In this document: piece by piece, positions 28,968 to 38,289 of the stretch | Numbering within the stretch: the stretch's first letter is position 1 | How the letters are laid out: each line of letters opens with the position of its first letter | Assembly (NCBI RefSeq): GCF_018474015.1 | Contig: NZ_JAHCSG010000006.1 | Location: 62,001-126,000, forward strand | Reading direction: 5' to 3' | Source: Williamsia sp. CHRR-6 | GTDB lineage: Bacteria > Actinomycetota > Actinomycetes > Mycobacteriales > Mycobacteriaceae | DNA: 64,000 bases | Position numbers and translations under genes: made by a program | The notes under the pieces: generated by a model | What the model saw: only the letters and a program-made list of their open reading frames with translations | Told to the model about the DNA's origin: nothing | Database searches by the model: none

Positions 28968-30362
28968 GTGAAGAGCACCGTCGAGCAGCTGAGCCCGACG
29001 CGGGTGAAACTCAACGTCGAGGTCCCCTTCGAGGAGCTCGAGCAGGATTTCGCACGTGCCTACAAGTCGCTGGCCCAGCAGATCCGCATCCCGGGCTTCC
29101 GTCCGGGCAAGGCGCCCGCGAAGCTCATCGAGGCTCGGGTCGGGCGCGACGCGGTGCTCGCGCAAGTGGTCAACGACGCCATCCCCGGCAAGTACTCCGA
29201 GGCGGTTGCCGAAACCGAGACCAAGGCAATCGGTCAGCCCGAGATCGACCTCGCCGAGCTCGAGTACGGCAAGTCGATCACCTTCACCGCCGAGGTCGAC
29301 GTGCGTCCGGAGATCACGCTGCCCGATTTCGCCACGCTGAGCGTCGAGGTCGAGCCCATCGAGGCCGATGACGCAGCGGTCGACGAGCAGCTCGAGTCGC
29401 TGCGCGCCCGGTTCGGCACGCTCGTCGGTGTTGAACGGCCGGTCGCTGACGGCGATTTCGTCTCGATCGACCTCAACGCCGAAATCGACGGCGAGGAGGT
29501 CCCCGAGGCCTCCACGACCGGCCTGTCGCACGAGGTCGGCTCGGGAGAACTCATCGACGGTCTCGACGAGGCCCTGATCGGATTGTCCTCGGGCGAGACG
29601 GCGACGTTCACCACCACTCTGGTCGCCGGTGAACACGCCGGCGATCAGGCCGAGGTCACAGTCAAGGTGAACTCGGTCAAGACCCGCGAGTTGCCCGCCG
29701 TGGACGACGACTTCGCCCAGCTGGCAAGCGAATTCGACACCGTAGACGAGCTGAAGGCCGACCTGCGTGAGCGCGTCGCCCAGTCGAAGAAGATGGAGCA
29801 GGCCTCGGCCGTTCGCGACGCGGTGCTCGACAAGCTGCTCGAGGTCGTCGAGGTCCCGTTGCCCGAGAAGATCGTCGCCGAAGAGGTCGACGGTCAGCTA
29901 CACCAGGTGCTGCACTCGTTGAATCACGATGAGGAACAGCTCGCTTCGTTGCTCGAGGCCCAGGGCACCACCCGGGAGAAGTTCGAGGCCGAGGCACGCG
30001 AGTCCGCCGAGCGCTCGGTGAAGACCCAGCTGCTACTCGACGCCATCGCCGAGCAGCGCGAGACCGAGGTCAGCCAGGATGAGCTGACCCAGCAGATCCT
30101 GTTCCAGGCCCAGCGTTACGGCATGGCACCTCAGGACTTCATCGGTCAGCTCCAGCAGGCCGGACAGGTCGGATCGATCTACGCCGACGTACGTCGCAAC
30201 AAGGCTCTGGCCGGCGTGATCGGTCTGGTCAGTGCTACCGACACCGCCGGGGCCACCATCGACACCACCGAGTTCTTCGGCGGTGCCGACGAATCCGAGG
30301 CGACCGGGACCGACGCGACCGGGGCTGGGACCGACGAGACCGAGGCCGAGGCCGCGAAGTAG
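28968..30362 (+). CDS. tig: trigger factor
   Basis: A 464-residue chaperone. The ribosome-binding N domain starts MKSTVEQLSPTRVKLNVEVPFEEL and contains the signature GFRPGKAP, the docking loop. The FKBP-type prolyl isomerase domain is at about 160-240 (DGDFVSIDLNAEIDGEEV) and the helical substrate cradle follows to about 435. The tail is acidic and Thr/Glu-rich. It binds nascent chains at the ribosome exit. AAGGAG lies 7 bases before the GTG at 28968. It precedes clpP1-clpP2-clpX, the usual proteostasis cluster, with a hairpin between. Confidence 0.95.
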   Translation: MKSTVEQLSPTRVKLNVEVPFEELEQDFARAYKSLAQQIRIPGFRPGKAPAKLIEARVGRDAVLAQVVNDAIPGKYSEAVAETETKAIGQPEIDLAELEYGKSITFTAEVDVRPEITLPDFATLSVEVEPIEADDAAVDEQLESLRARFGTLVGVERPVADGDFVSIDLNAEIDGEEVPEASTTGLSHEVGSGELIDGLDEALIGLSSGETATFTTTLVAGEHAGDQAEVTVKVNSVKTRELPAVDDDFAQLASEFDTVDELKADLRERVAQSKKMEQASAVRDAVLDKLLEVVEVPLPEKIVAEEVDGQLHQVLHSLNHDEEQLASLLEAQGTTREKFEAEARESAERSVKTQLLLDAIAEQRETEVSQDELTQQILFQAQRYGMAPQDFIGQLQQAGQVGSIYADVRRNKALAGVIGLVSATDTAGATIDTTEFFGGADESEATGTDATGAGTDETEAEAAK

Positions 30363-30393
30363 CGAACACGGTCGCGGGTCGCGCACATCGATC

Positions 30394-30404
30394 CGCTGTC
30401 AGCG
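30394..30404. promoter_or_regulatory. candidate ClgR box upstream of clpP1
   Basis: CGCTGTCAGCG followed by AAT resembles the ClgR activator box reported for actinobacterial clp genes (CGCT-N3-AGCG followed by A/T). ClgR activates clpP1P2 in mycobacteria and corynebacteria. The site is 114 bases before the clpP1 ATG and abuts the tig terminator. Confidence 0.45.
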
Positions 30405-30444
30405 AATACAGGCGGCACCGACGCATCGGAGCCGCCTGTGTTCG
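30403..30444 (+). terminator. tig terminator
   Basis: A 14-base-pair stem (CGAATACAGGCGGC against GCCGCCTGTGTTCG, one T-G wobble) encloses a 14-base loop that can pair further (CCGA with TCGG). It lies 40 bases after the tig stop and ends in a T-containing but not T-only tract, so it separates tig from clpP1. Confidence 0.65.
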
Positions 30445-30517
30445 TTAGTGTCGTTGTCAGGCGACCGCACCGATGCAGCGGTCGCACACCACCGTCCGGA
30501 CCGAGCAGGGTCCACGA

Positions 30518-31147
30518 ATGTCGAAGGTAGGAACTGTGGCCGAATCGAACATCCACCTCCCAGCGATGGGTACCGGCGTCAGCGCCAGCTCGGGCGTCGC
30601 GGGTCTCAACCTCTCCGACTCGGTCTTCGAGCGGTTGCTGCGCGAGCGGATCATCTTCCTCGGCACCCAGGTCGACGACGACATCGCCAACCGGTTGTGC
30701 GCGCAGATCCTGCTGCTCGCCGCCGAGGATCCGACCAAGGACATCAGCCTCTACATCAACTCACCCGGCGGATCGGTGACCGCAGGCATGGCCATCTTCG
30801 ACACCATGCAGCTCGCGCCGTGTGACGTGGCCACCTACGCGATGGGGATGGCGGCGTCGATGGGGCAGTTCCTGCTCGCCGCCGGGGCCAAGGGCAAGCG
30901 TCACGCTCTGCCGCACGCGCGGATCATGATGCATCAGCCGTCGGCTGGTATCGGTGGTACCGCCGCCGACATCGCCATCCAGGCCGAGCAGTTCGCGCAG
31001 ACCAAGAAGGAGATGAACCGGCTCAACGCCGAGTTCACCGGCCAGCCGTTGGAGAAGATCGAAGCCGACGCCGACCGCGACAACTGGTTCACCGCAGCCG
31101 AGGCCAAGGAGTACGGCTTCGTCGATCACGTGATCAGCCGGGCCTGA
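30518..31147 (+). CDS. clpP1: ATP-dependent Clp protease proteolytic subunit 1
   Basis: A 209-residue ClpP. The catalytic Ser is in [10 protein letters not shown] (about 112), His in [11 protein letters not shown], and Asp in ADADRDNWF. The N-terminal propeptide (about 20 residues) is cut off during assembly. ClpP1 forms one heptamer of the mixed ClpP1P2 protease that is essential in mycobacteria. I start at ATG 30518; the in-frame sequence upstream has no ribosome site. It stands 75 bases ahead of clpP2. Confidence 0.94.
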   Translation: MSKVGTVAESNIHLPAMGTGVSASSGVAGLNLSDSVFERLLRERIIFLGTQVDDDIANRLCAQILLLAAEDPTKDISLYINSPGGSVTAGMAIFDTMQLAPCDVATYAMGMAASMGQFLLAAGAKGKRHALPHARIMMHQPSAGIGGTAADIAIQAEQFAQTKKEMNRLNAEFTGQPLEKIEADADRDNWFTAAEAKEYGFVDHVISRA

Positions 31148-31222
31148 TCCGACCGTCCGCCCCCACGCACACCACTCGGTTACCCAGACTTCTCGGTCAC
31201 CCCAGATTCTTCGGAGACATTC

Positions 31223-31918
31223 ATGAGCAACCTGTTCGGTTCATCTGCCAGCCCCGCCGGTCCGGCCCTGCCCGCGCCGGGTGGATTCGCCCCGGCCGGC
31301 GCGCAGAGCCGCTACATCCTGCCCTCGTTCATCGAGCACACCCCCAACGGCATGCGTGAGTACAACCCGTACGCGAAGCTGTTCGAGGAGCGCATCATCT
31401 TCCTCGGAGTGCAGATCGACGACACCTCGGCCAACGACGTGATGGCGCAGCTGCTGGTGTTGGAGTCTCAGGACCCCGACCGCGACATCACCATGTACAT
31501 CAACTCGCCGGGTGGCAGCGTGCCGGCGATGCTGGCGATCTACGACACGATGCAGTACGTGCACTGCGACATCGTCACCGTCTGCCTCGGTGAGGCGGCG
31601 TCGGCGGCGGCTGTACTGCTGGCCGGTGGCACCCCGGGCAAACGGGCGGCGCTGCCGAACGCGACCGTGCTGATTCACCAGCCCCGCACGGGCGGCTCGT
31701 ACCAGGGCCAGGTCTCCGACCTCGAGATCCAGGCCGCCGAGATCGAGCGGATCCGTCGTCGCCTCGACGAGATCCTGTCGATCCACACCGGTCAGGACGC
31801 GGAGAAGATCCGCAAGGACACCGACCGCGACAACATCCTGACCGCCGCCGATGCCAAGGAGTACGGGATCATCGACGAGGTGTTCGCCTACCGCAAGAAG
31901 TCGGCCAAGAAGTCCTGA
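31223..31918 (+). CDS. clpP2: ATP-dependent Clp protease proteolytic subunit 2
   Basis: A 231-residue ClpP with the ClpP2-type features: [10 protein letters not shown] (Ser at about 126), [23 protein letters not shown], and TDRDNILTA. The longer N-terminal stretch, up to about residue 30, is the propeptide. ClpP2 is the ring that docks ClpX and ClpC1 in the mycobacterial complex. It is transcribed together with clpP1, and a structured element follows. Confidence 0.94.
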   Translation: MSNLFGSSASPAGPALPAPGGFAPAGAQSRYILPSFIEHTPNGMREYNPYAKLFEERIIFLGVQIDDTSANDVMAQLLVLESQDPDRDITMYINSPGGSVPAMLAIYDTMQYVHCDIVTVCLGEAASAAAVLLAGGTPGKRAALPNATVLIHQPRTGGSYQGQVSDLEIQAAEIERIRRRLDEILSIHTGQDAEKIRKDTDRDNILTAADAKEYGIIDEVFAYRKKSAKKS

Positions 31919-31922
31919 GCCG

Positions 31923-31984
31923 AGATCTCCCGCGACACGCCGCGCACCCGGGCATCCGCCGGGTGTCTCGTGGGCCGGGAGATC
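31923..31984 (+). terminator. structured element after clpP2
   Basis: An outer stem GATCTCCC/GGGAGATC (31923-31930 with 31977-31984) encloses an inner hairpin CACCCGG/CCGGGTG (31945-31951 with 31959-31965). It most likely terminates or attenuates the clpP1P2 message before clpX. Confidence 0.55.
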
Positions 31985-32169
31985 CTGTAACCCCGGGGCC
32001 GCGTGGTCACGGGCCAGGTGGGGGCGAGAGCTCGCGCTGGATCTGACAATGCGTTTATCGGTCGAAGTTCGGTCGGCTCGCGAGTACGGTCAGTGATACT
32101 GGCGAGCGGGGTGGACCGCCCGGAGCGAGGCACACGCGCCGGTGCACTAGGAAGAGGTAGAAGCACACG

Positions 32170-33450
<1,281 letters not shown>

Positions 33451-33674
33451 GGCGGTCGAGAAGGGTCGGTCGGTTCGACGGCCCGACGATGATCTGTCCT
33501 CACCTCGACCGTCGTCGTCGGCTTCGGCCTGGCATGATCGCGATCACCCGTAGCGGCGTGGCGCGGCGGCAGTCGTTGCGAATCGTACGAGTCGGGTAAA
33601 ACCTTCGCTATACTCGCTAACTGGGCGCACGATTTGCTTGATTAAACGTCGAATCGCCTTCTGACACGTGCGTT

Positions 33675-33702
33675 TTGCGCGTGCCACGCTGTCGCGTACG
33701 CT
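33675..33702 (+). promoter_or_regulatory. promoter of the FkbM gene, leaderless
   Basis: TTGCGC (33675-33680) and TACGCT (33697-33702) are 16 bases apart. The predicted transcription start, 7 bases after the -10 box, is 33709, which is exactly the GTG start codon. Confidence 0.5.
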
Positions 33703-33708
33703 CGCGGA

Positions 33709-34518
33709 GTGACCCAGGCGAAAAGCATCGACTCCGAAATCCTGCGGCGGATGAACTACCGGCATGGCGAGATCTCCTATTTCGCCAACGACATGTACAT
33801 CGGTCGCGCGCTCGAACTCTACGGCGAATGGTCTGAGGGCGAGGTCGACCTGTTTCGCCAGATCCTCCGCCCGGGAGACCACGTGGTGGAGGCGGGTTCG
33901 AACATCGGCGCTCACACCATAGCCCTGGCCAAGATGGGCGTGAATGTCCTCGGCATCGAGGGCCAACCTGTCGTGAAGGCGCTGCTGGATCACAACCTCG
34001 CCGCCAACGGGATCACCACGGTCCGTACCGAGCTGGCGATGGTGTCGTGTGCTCCCGGCGAGATCCATCTGCCCCTGCCCGACTACGCCGAGGCTGTGAA
34101 CGTGGGCGGAGTGAGCGCGCATGCCGCCACCCGCGTCCTGTCGGAGATGGGTGAGGCCGTCGGTGTGGACAAGCTGCCCGCAGTCACCCTCGACGAGCTC
34201 GCGCTCGCCCGAGTCGACCTCATCAAGGCCGACATCGAGGGTTTCGAGATCCCGTTCCTGATGGGTGCCGAGGGCACCATCAGCCGAACCCGCCCGCTGC
34301 TGTACCTCGAAGCCAACCCGGGACCCACACGACCTGCACTGATCGCGCTCACCCGCGCGCTCGACTATCGCGTGTACGCCCACGAGGTGCAGATGTTCAA
34401 CCCGGACAACTTCCTGGGCAATCCGGAGAACGTGTTCGTGAACCTGGTGTCCCACAACATCCTGTGTGTGCCCAAGGAGCGTCCGGAGGAGTTCACGGGA
34501 CTGCTCGAACTCGCCTGA
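33709..34518 (+). CDS. FkbM-family methyltransferase
   Basis: A 269-residue SAM-dependent methyltransferase. Motif I is VVEAGSNIGAHTIALAKMG (about 63-81), followed by the acidic loop VLGIEGQP. DLIKADIEGFEIPFLMGAEGTI is the FkbM signature. Such enzymes O-methylate sugars, polyketides or glycopeptidolipids. No glycan or polyketide genes lie next to it, so the substrate is open. The upstream 100 bases are visibly richer in A and T than the flanks, and mycobacteria have no such gene between clpX and valS, which fits acquisition. Confidence 0.8.
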   Translation: MTQAKSIDSEILRRMNYRHGEISYFANDMYIGRALELYGEWSEGEVDLFRQILRPGDHVVEAGSNIGAHTIALAKMGVNVLGIEGQPVVKALLDHNLAANGITTVRTELAMVSCAPGEIHLPLPDYAEAVNVGGVSAHAATRVLSEMGEAVGVDKLPAVTLDELALARVDLIKADIEGFEIPFLMGAEGTISRTRPLLYLEANPGPTRPALIALTRALDYRVYAHEVQMFNPDNFLGNPENVFVNLVSHNILCVPKERPEEFTGLLELA

Positions 34519-34548
34519 CGTTCTCGCTGGATCTCGCCGGCGACCGGC

Positions 34549-35025
34549 CTACTCGTCGTCGTCGGGACCTGCGGCGTCGCGGCGCGCGCGCATGGTCGCC
34601 ACCACGGCCGCCGTGGCACCGGCCACCATGCCGATGACGGCGCCGAACCACAGCTCGCCGGGCACCGAATCGGCGAGGTGAACGACCAGCCCGAACACTG
34701 CCGCAGCGTAGAGGGTGAGAACCAGAGCCGTTCGGGGGCGGCGCCACCGCGCTGAGGCGTGGGGATCGATCCGGCTGCGCATCCGGAAGTATCGGACGAC
34801 GGTTGCTGAGATCGATCCCGCTGCGACGAGCAGCCCCAAGGCCGTCCAACAACCGGCCGACCCGCCGATCCAGGGCAGAATGGCCGCCGCGATCAGCGCC
34901 GACCACAGCCAGAGCTGAAAACCGATCGCAGATGCTTCATTCCAGGCGTCACGCTGGAACTCCTCGGCGTAGAAGTCGTCGTCGAGATCGCCGATGGCGC
35001 GCAGGGTGGCGTGGAATCGTGTCAT
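34549..35025 (-). CDS. small integral membrane protein linked to an XRE regulator
   Basis: A 158-residue protein with four predicted membrane helices (about 38-56, 59-76, 98-117 and 122-145), an acidic N terminus (DLDDDFYAEEFQRDAWNEAS) and a charged tail. I do not recognise a family. It starts 3 bases after the end of the XRE regulator on the same strand, so the two form an operon. Pairs of a short YozG-like regulator and a 4-helix membrane protein of this size are widespread; their function is not clear to me. Confidence 0.7.
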   Translation of the reverse strand: MTRFHATLRAIGDLDDDFYAEEFQRDAWNEASAIGFQLWLWSALIAAAILPWIGGSAGCWTALGLLVAAGSISATVVRYFRMRSRIDPHASARWRRPRTALVLTLYAAAVFGLVVHLADSVPGELWFGAVIGMVAGATAAVVATMRARRDAAGPDDDE

Positions 35026-35028
35026 TCG

Positions 35029-35244
35029 TCAGTCCTCGTGGGTGAGCGGGAAGAGCTCTTCGACATCAGTGCGCAGTACCCGCGACAGTCGGATGGCCAG
35101 ATACACGCTGGGCGCGTAGTCGCCTCGTTCGATCGAGACGATGCTCTGGCGACTGACCCCGACCAACTCGGCCAGCTCGCGCTGGGTGAGCGCTGCCCGT
35201 GTTCGGGCCAGGCGTACGTGGGTCTCCGACGGTGGGCGGTGCAC
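35029..35244 (-). CDS. XRE-family (Cro/CI-like) regulator
   Basis: A 71-residue helix-turn-helix protein of the YozG type: HVRLARTRAALTQRELAELVGVSRQSIVSIERGDYAPSVYLAIRLSRVLRTDVEELF, the whole protein being one DNA-binding domain. I start it at GTG 35244, because the longer in-frame option begins with a rare TTG inside a perfect palindrome that is more likely the operator. It overlaps nothing upstream and runs into the membrane protein with a 3-base gap. Confidence 0.78.
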   Translation of the reverse strand: MHRPPSETHVRLARTRAALTQRELAELVGVSRQSIVSIERGDYAPSVYLAIRLSRVLRTDVEELFPLTHED

Positions 35245-35253
35245 GGGTGAAGA

Positions 35254-35289
35254 CAAGCATCCTTGACGCCTTGGTGTCAAGGATGCTTG
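35254..35289. promoter_or_regulatory. perfect 14-base palindrome, candidate XRE operator
   Basis: CAAGCATCCTTGAC (35254-35267) and GTCAAGGATGCTTG (35276-35289) are exact inverted copies separated by 8 bases. On the minus strand the right part reads TTGACA, a consensus -35 box, so the palindrome overlaps the regulator's own promoter about 10-45 bases ahead of its GTG. Autorepression is the simplest reading; an RNA hairpin is the alternative. Confidence 0.65.
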
Positions 35290-35407
35290 TCACCGATGTT
35301 CAGGTCCCACTGGTTTCGGCTGCGCGTGCAACGGCCTGGCGATAGTGTTGAGCACGTCAAACGACCGGCGATCGGCGCCGGATCGACTTCTATCGTGGAG
35401 AAACCGA

Positions 35408-37468
35408 TTGCCCCACAACGTGTTCACCGACCTCGCCGAGTTCGTCGCCCTGTCTCGGATCACCTCTCTGACCGGTTCGCCGGATGGGTCGCGCTTGGTT
35501 GCCGAAGTCTCCGCACTGAACGAGAAGAAGACCGGTTACGTCACATCGCTGTGGCAGATCGATCCGACCGGCTCGACGTCGGCAGTGCAGCTCACCCAGG
35601 GGACCGACAGTGCCACCGGCCCGGTGTTCGACGGCGACGGCGCATTGTGGTTCCTGCGCACATCGACCACGCCGGCGGCCGGGGCCGACTCCGATCACTC
35701 CGATGCCAAAGCGACTGCGCTGTGGCAACTTCCGGCGGTCGGTGAGGGTCGCTGCGTGCTGACCCGGCCCGGCGGATTCGGGTCGTTGGCCGCCGCATCG
35801 AGCGCGCCGCGCGTACTGGCTCTGGGCGATGTCCTCGGTGGATCACCCGACCGAGACGCCGCGATCCGCGCAGACCGTTCGAAGACGTCGGTGACCGCGA
35901 TCCTGCACGACAGCTATCCGGTTCGGTACTGGGACCACGACATCGGTCCGGACCGCACGCATCTGTTCTCGGTGTATCCGCAGGCCGAGACCGATCCCAC
36001 GGCGACATCACTGCTGGCCGATCCTGGTGTGGCCCTGCGCGAGTCGCAGGTCGCGGTGTCGCCGGACGGATCGTTTGCCGTGGTCACCTGGACCGTCGGT
36101 GCCCCGCTGGCCGCTCAGCGGAGCACCCTGGTGCGCGTGGACCTGGGCACGGGCGCGCGCACCGTTCTCGTCGACACCGACGACGCCGAGTACGGCGCTC
36201 CGATCGTGTCCCCGGACGCCACCCGTGTGGCGTTCATCCGAGAATCGATCTCCAGCCCCGATCACGCGCCGCGGATGACCCTGGGGGTCTGCGACGCAGC
36301 CGGCGGTGACCGAACCGAGTGGGCCGGTGACTGGGATCGTTGGCCCAGCAGCGTGGCATGGTCAGCCGACGGCACGTCGCTGATCGTCACCGCCGACGAC
36401 AACGGACGCGCACACATCTTCGACGTCGCCGAGTCCGGGGCGGTGCGCGCCATCACCTCCGGTGACCACGCTTACAGCAGCGTCGTGGTCCACCCAGATG
36501 GCGCAACGCTGTTCGCCGTCCGATCAGCTATCGCGCAACCGCCCCACATCGTCTCGATCGACATCGCCACCGGCGCGGTCACTGTGCTCGACAACCCGGT
36601 CTCGCTGCCCGAGGTGCCCGGGGCGGTCGAGGACGTCGTGGCCCAGGCGGCCGACGGGACGACCGTACGTGGCTGGTTGGTGTTGCCCGACCATGCATCT
36701 TCCGACGCTCCGGTCCCGCTGTTGCTGTGGATCCATGGCGGACCGCTGGGCTCGTGGAATGCGTGGTCGTGGCGATGGACCCCGTGGCTGATGGTCGCCA
36801 AGGGCTATGCGGTCCTCTTGCCCGACCCGGCTCTGTCCACCGGCTACGGCCAGGACTTCATCGAACGGGGCTGGGGCCGTTGGGGTGCCGAGCCGTTCAC
36901 CGATCTGATGGCCATCACCGACGCCGTGGTCGCAGACCCTCGGATCGATGCCGAGCGAACCGCCGCGATGGGCGGCTCGTTCGGTGGCTACATGGCCAAC
37001 TGGGTGGCCGGCCACACCGACCGGTTCAAGGCGATCGTCACTCACGCCAGTTTGTGGGCGCTCGATTCATTCGGACCCACCACCGACGCTTCCTATTACT
37101 GGGCGCGTGAGATGACACCGGAGATGGCGGTGGCCAACTCGCCGCACCTCTTCGTGGCCGACATCAGGACTCCCATGCTGGTGATCCACGGTGACAAGGA
37201 CTATCGCGTGCCCATCGGCGAAGGGCTACGGCTGTGGTACGAGCTGCTGGCGGAGTCGGGATTGCCTGCGGCCGACGACGGAACCACCGAGCACCGGTTT
37301 CTCTACTTCCCCGACGAGAACCACTGGATTCTCAAACCGCAGCACGCCACCGTCTGGTACCAGGTCGTGGAATCGTTTCTCGCCCATCATGTTCTAGGCG
37401 AATCGGTGCCGCTGCCGGCCATCCTCGGCGGTTCGGGGGACATCGCGCCGCCAGGGGACCCCGACTGA
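35408..37468 (+). CDS. S9-family serine peptidase (acylaminoacyl/dipeptidyl peptidase type)
   Basis: A 686-residue prolyl oligopeptidase-type enzyme. Residues 1-410 are a WD/beta-propeller region (repeated SPDGS...VA, TVGAPLAAQ, SADGTSLIV); the alpha/beta-hydrolase follows with GGSFGGYMANW (nucleophile Ser at about 522), HGDKDYRVP (Asp at about 597) and DENHWI (His at about 638). No signal peptide is seen. GGAG at 35397-35400 stands 7 bases before the TTG at 35408, which fixes an unusual TTG start; the upstream GTG has no such site. Its end overlaps fdhD by 82 bases in convergent orientation. Confidence 0.85.
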   Translation: MPHNVFTDLAEFVALSRITSLTGSPDGSRLVAEVSALNEKKTGYVTSLWQIDPTGSTSAVQLTQGTDSATGPVFDGDGALWFLRTSTTPAAGADSDHSDAKATALWQLPAVGEGRCVLTRPGGFGSLAAASSAPRVLALGDVLGGSPDRDAAIRADRSKTSVTAILHDSYPVRYWDHDIGPDRTHLFSVYPQAETDPTATSLLADPGVALRESQVAVSPDGSFAVVTWTVGAPLAAQRSTLVRVDLGTGARTVLVDTDDAEYGAPIVSPDATRVAFIRESISSPDHAPRMTLGVCDAAGGDRTEWAGDWDRWPSSVAWSADGTSLIVTADDNGRAHIFDVAESGAVRAITSGDHAYSSVVVHPDGATLFAVRSAIAQPPHIVSIDIATGAVTVLDNPVSLPEVPGAVEDVVAQAADGTTVRGWLVLPDHASSDAPVPLLLWIHGGPLGSWNAWSWRWTPWLMVAKGYAVLLPDPALSTGYGQDFIERGWGRWGAEPFTDLMAITDAVVADPRIDAERTAAMGGSFGGYMANWVAGHTDRFKAIVTHASLWALDSFGPTTDASYYWAREMTPEMAVANSPHLFVADIRTPMLVIHGDKDYRVPIGEGLRLWYELLAESGLPAADDGTTEHRFLYFPDENHWILKPQHATVWYQVVESFLAHHVLGESVPLPAILGGSGDIAPPGDPD

Positions 37469-38289
37469 GCCGACACGTCGATGCGGTGGTGGTGGCTGTA
37501 GACGTTCATCGAGGCTCCCCGTAGGAAACCGACGACCGTCACCCCAAGGGTCTCACCGGCCTGCACCGCCAACGACGACGGCGCTGAGACCGCGGCCATG
37601 ATCGGGACACCGGCCACCGCGCACTTCTGCACCAGTTCGAACGAGGCGCGGCTCGACACCATCATCACCGTGGCGCGCAACGGTACTCGGTCCTGGCCCA
37701 GAGCCCACCCGAGTACCTTGTCGACCGCATTGTGGCGACCGACGTCTTCCCGGACGGCGAGCAGCGTGCCCGCGAGATCGAACAGCGCAGCGCCGTGGGT
37801 TCCGCCGGTCCGGGCGAAATCGTTCTGCGCGTTTCTCATCTGATCTGCCATGGCGCTCACCGCAGCCGGAGTGAGGGTGGTCTCGTCGCCCCCGACGGCG
37901 TAGGTGGCGGTGGTGCTCAGCGCGTCGATGCTCGCGGTACCGCACACCCCGCACGCCGATGTGGTCGTGGTGGTGCGGGGACGAACCGGACGCTCGCGTC
38001 CGGGGGTCCACGTGACGTCGACGAGGTTGTAGGTGTTGGCGCCGGAGGCGTCCACGCCGTCGCAGTACCGGATCTCGGCGATGTCGTCTCGATGGGCGAT
38101 GATGCCCTCGGACAACAGGAATCCCCGCACCAGGTCCATGTCGGCACCCGGCGTGCGCATGGTGGTGGTGACGGTGACGCCACCCACTTGGATCTCCAGG
38201 GGCTCCTCGACCGCGAGGGTGTCGGGTCGGTCGGATACGCCGCCATCGCGAATCCTGCGGACCCGGACCCGAGTCGTCCTGCGCCCCAT
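37387..38289 (-). CDS. fdhD: sulfur carrier protein FdhD
   Basis: A 300-residue FdhD. The two reactive Cys lie at 113 and 116 (SACGVCG), and GGTHGAALFD, VREDVGRHNAVDKVLGWA and SSRASFELVQKCAVAGVP are the family signatures. FdhD passes sulfur from the IscS desulfurase to the molybdenum cofactor of formate dehydrogenases. The last 30 residues (DVSAQSGSPGG...) extend beyond the usual FdhD end and are encoded opposite the end of the S9 peptidase. The start shares one base with the fdhF stop, so the two are coupled. Confidence 0.92.
   Translation of the reverse strand: MGRRTTRVRVRRIRDGGVSDRPDTLAVEEPLEIQVGGVTVTTTMRTPGADMDLVRGFLLSEGIIAHRDDIAEIRYCDGVDASGANTYNLVDVTWTPGRERPVRPRTTTTTSACGVCGTASIDALSTTATYAVGGDETTLTPAAVSAMADQMRNAQNDFARTGGTHGAALFDLAGTLLAVREDVGRHNAVDKVLGWALGQDRVPLRATVMMVSSRASFELVQKCAVAGVPIMAAVSAPSSLAVQAGETLGVTVVGFLRGASMNVYSHHHRIDVSAQSGSPGGAMSPEPPRMAGSGTDSPRT

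Noticed and set aside
28544-29371. 275-codon frame crossing tRNA-Pro and the tig start
   Set aside because: Runs through a tRNA gene and into tig in another frame.
35245-35280. TTG start that would lengthen the XRE regulator by 12 residues
   Set aside because: The TTG lies in the perfect palindrome and the family's domain does not need the extension.
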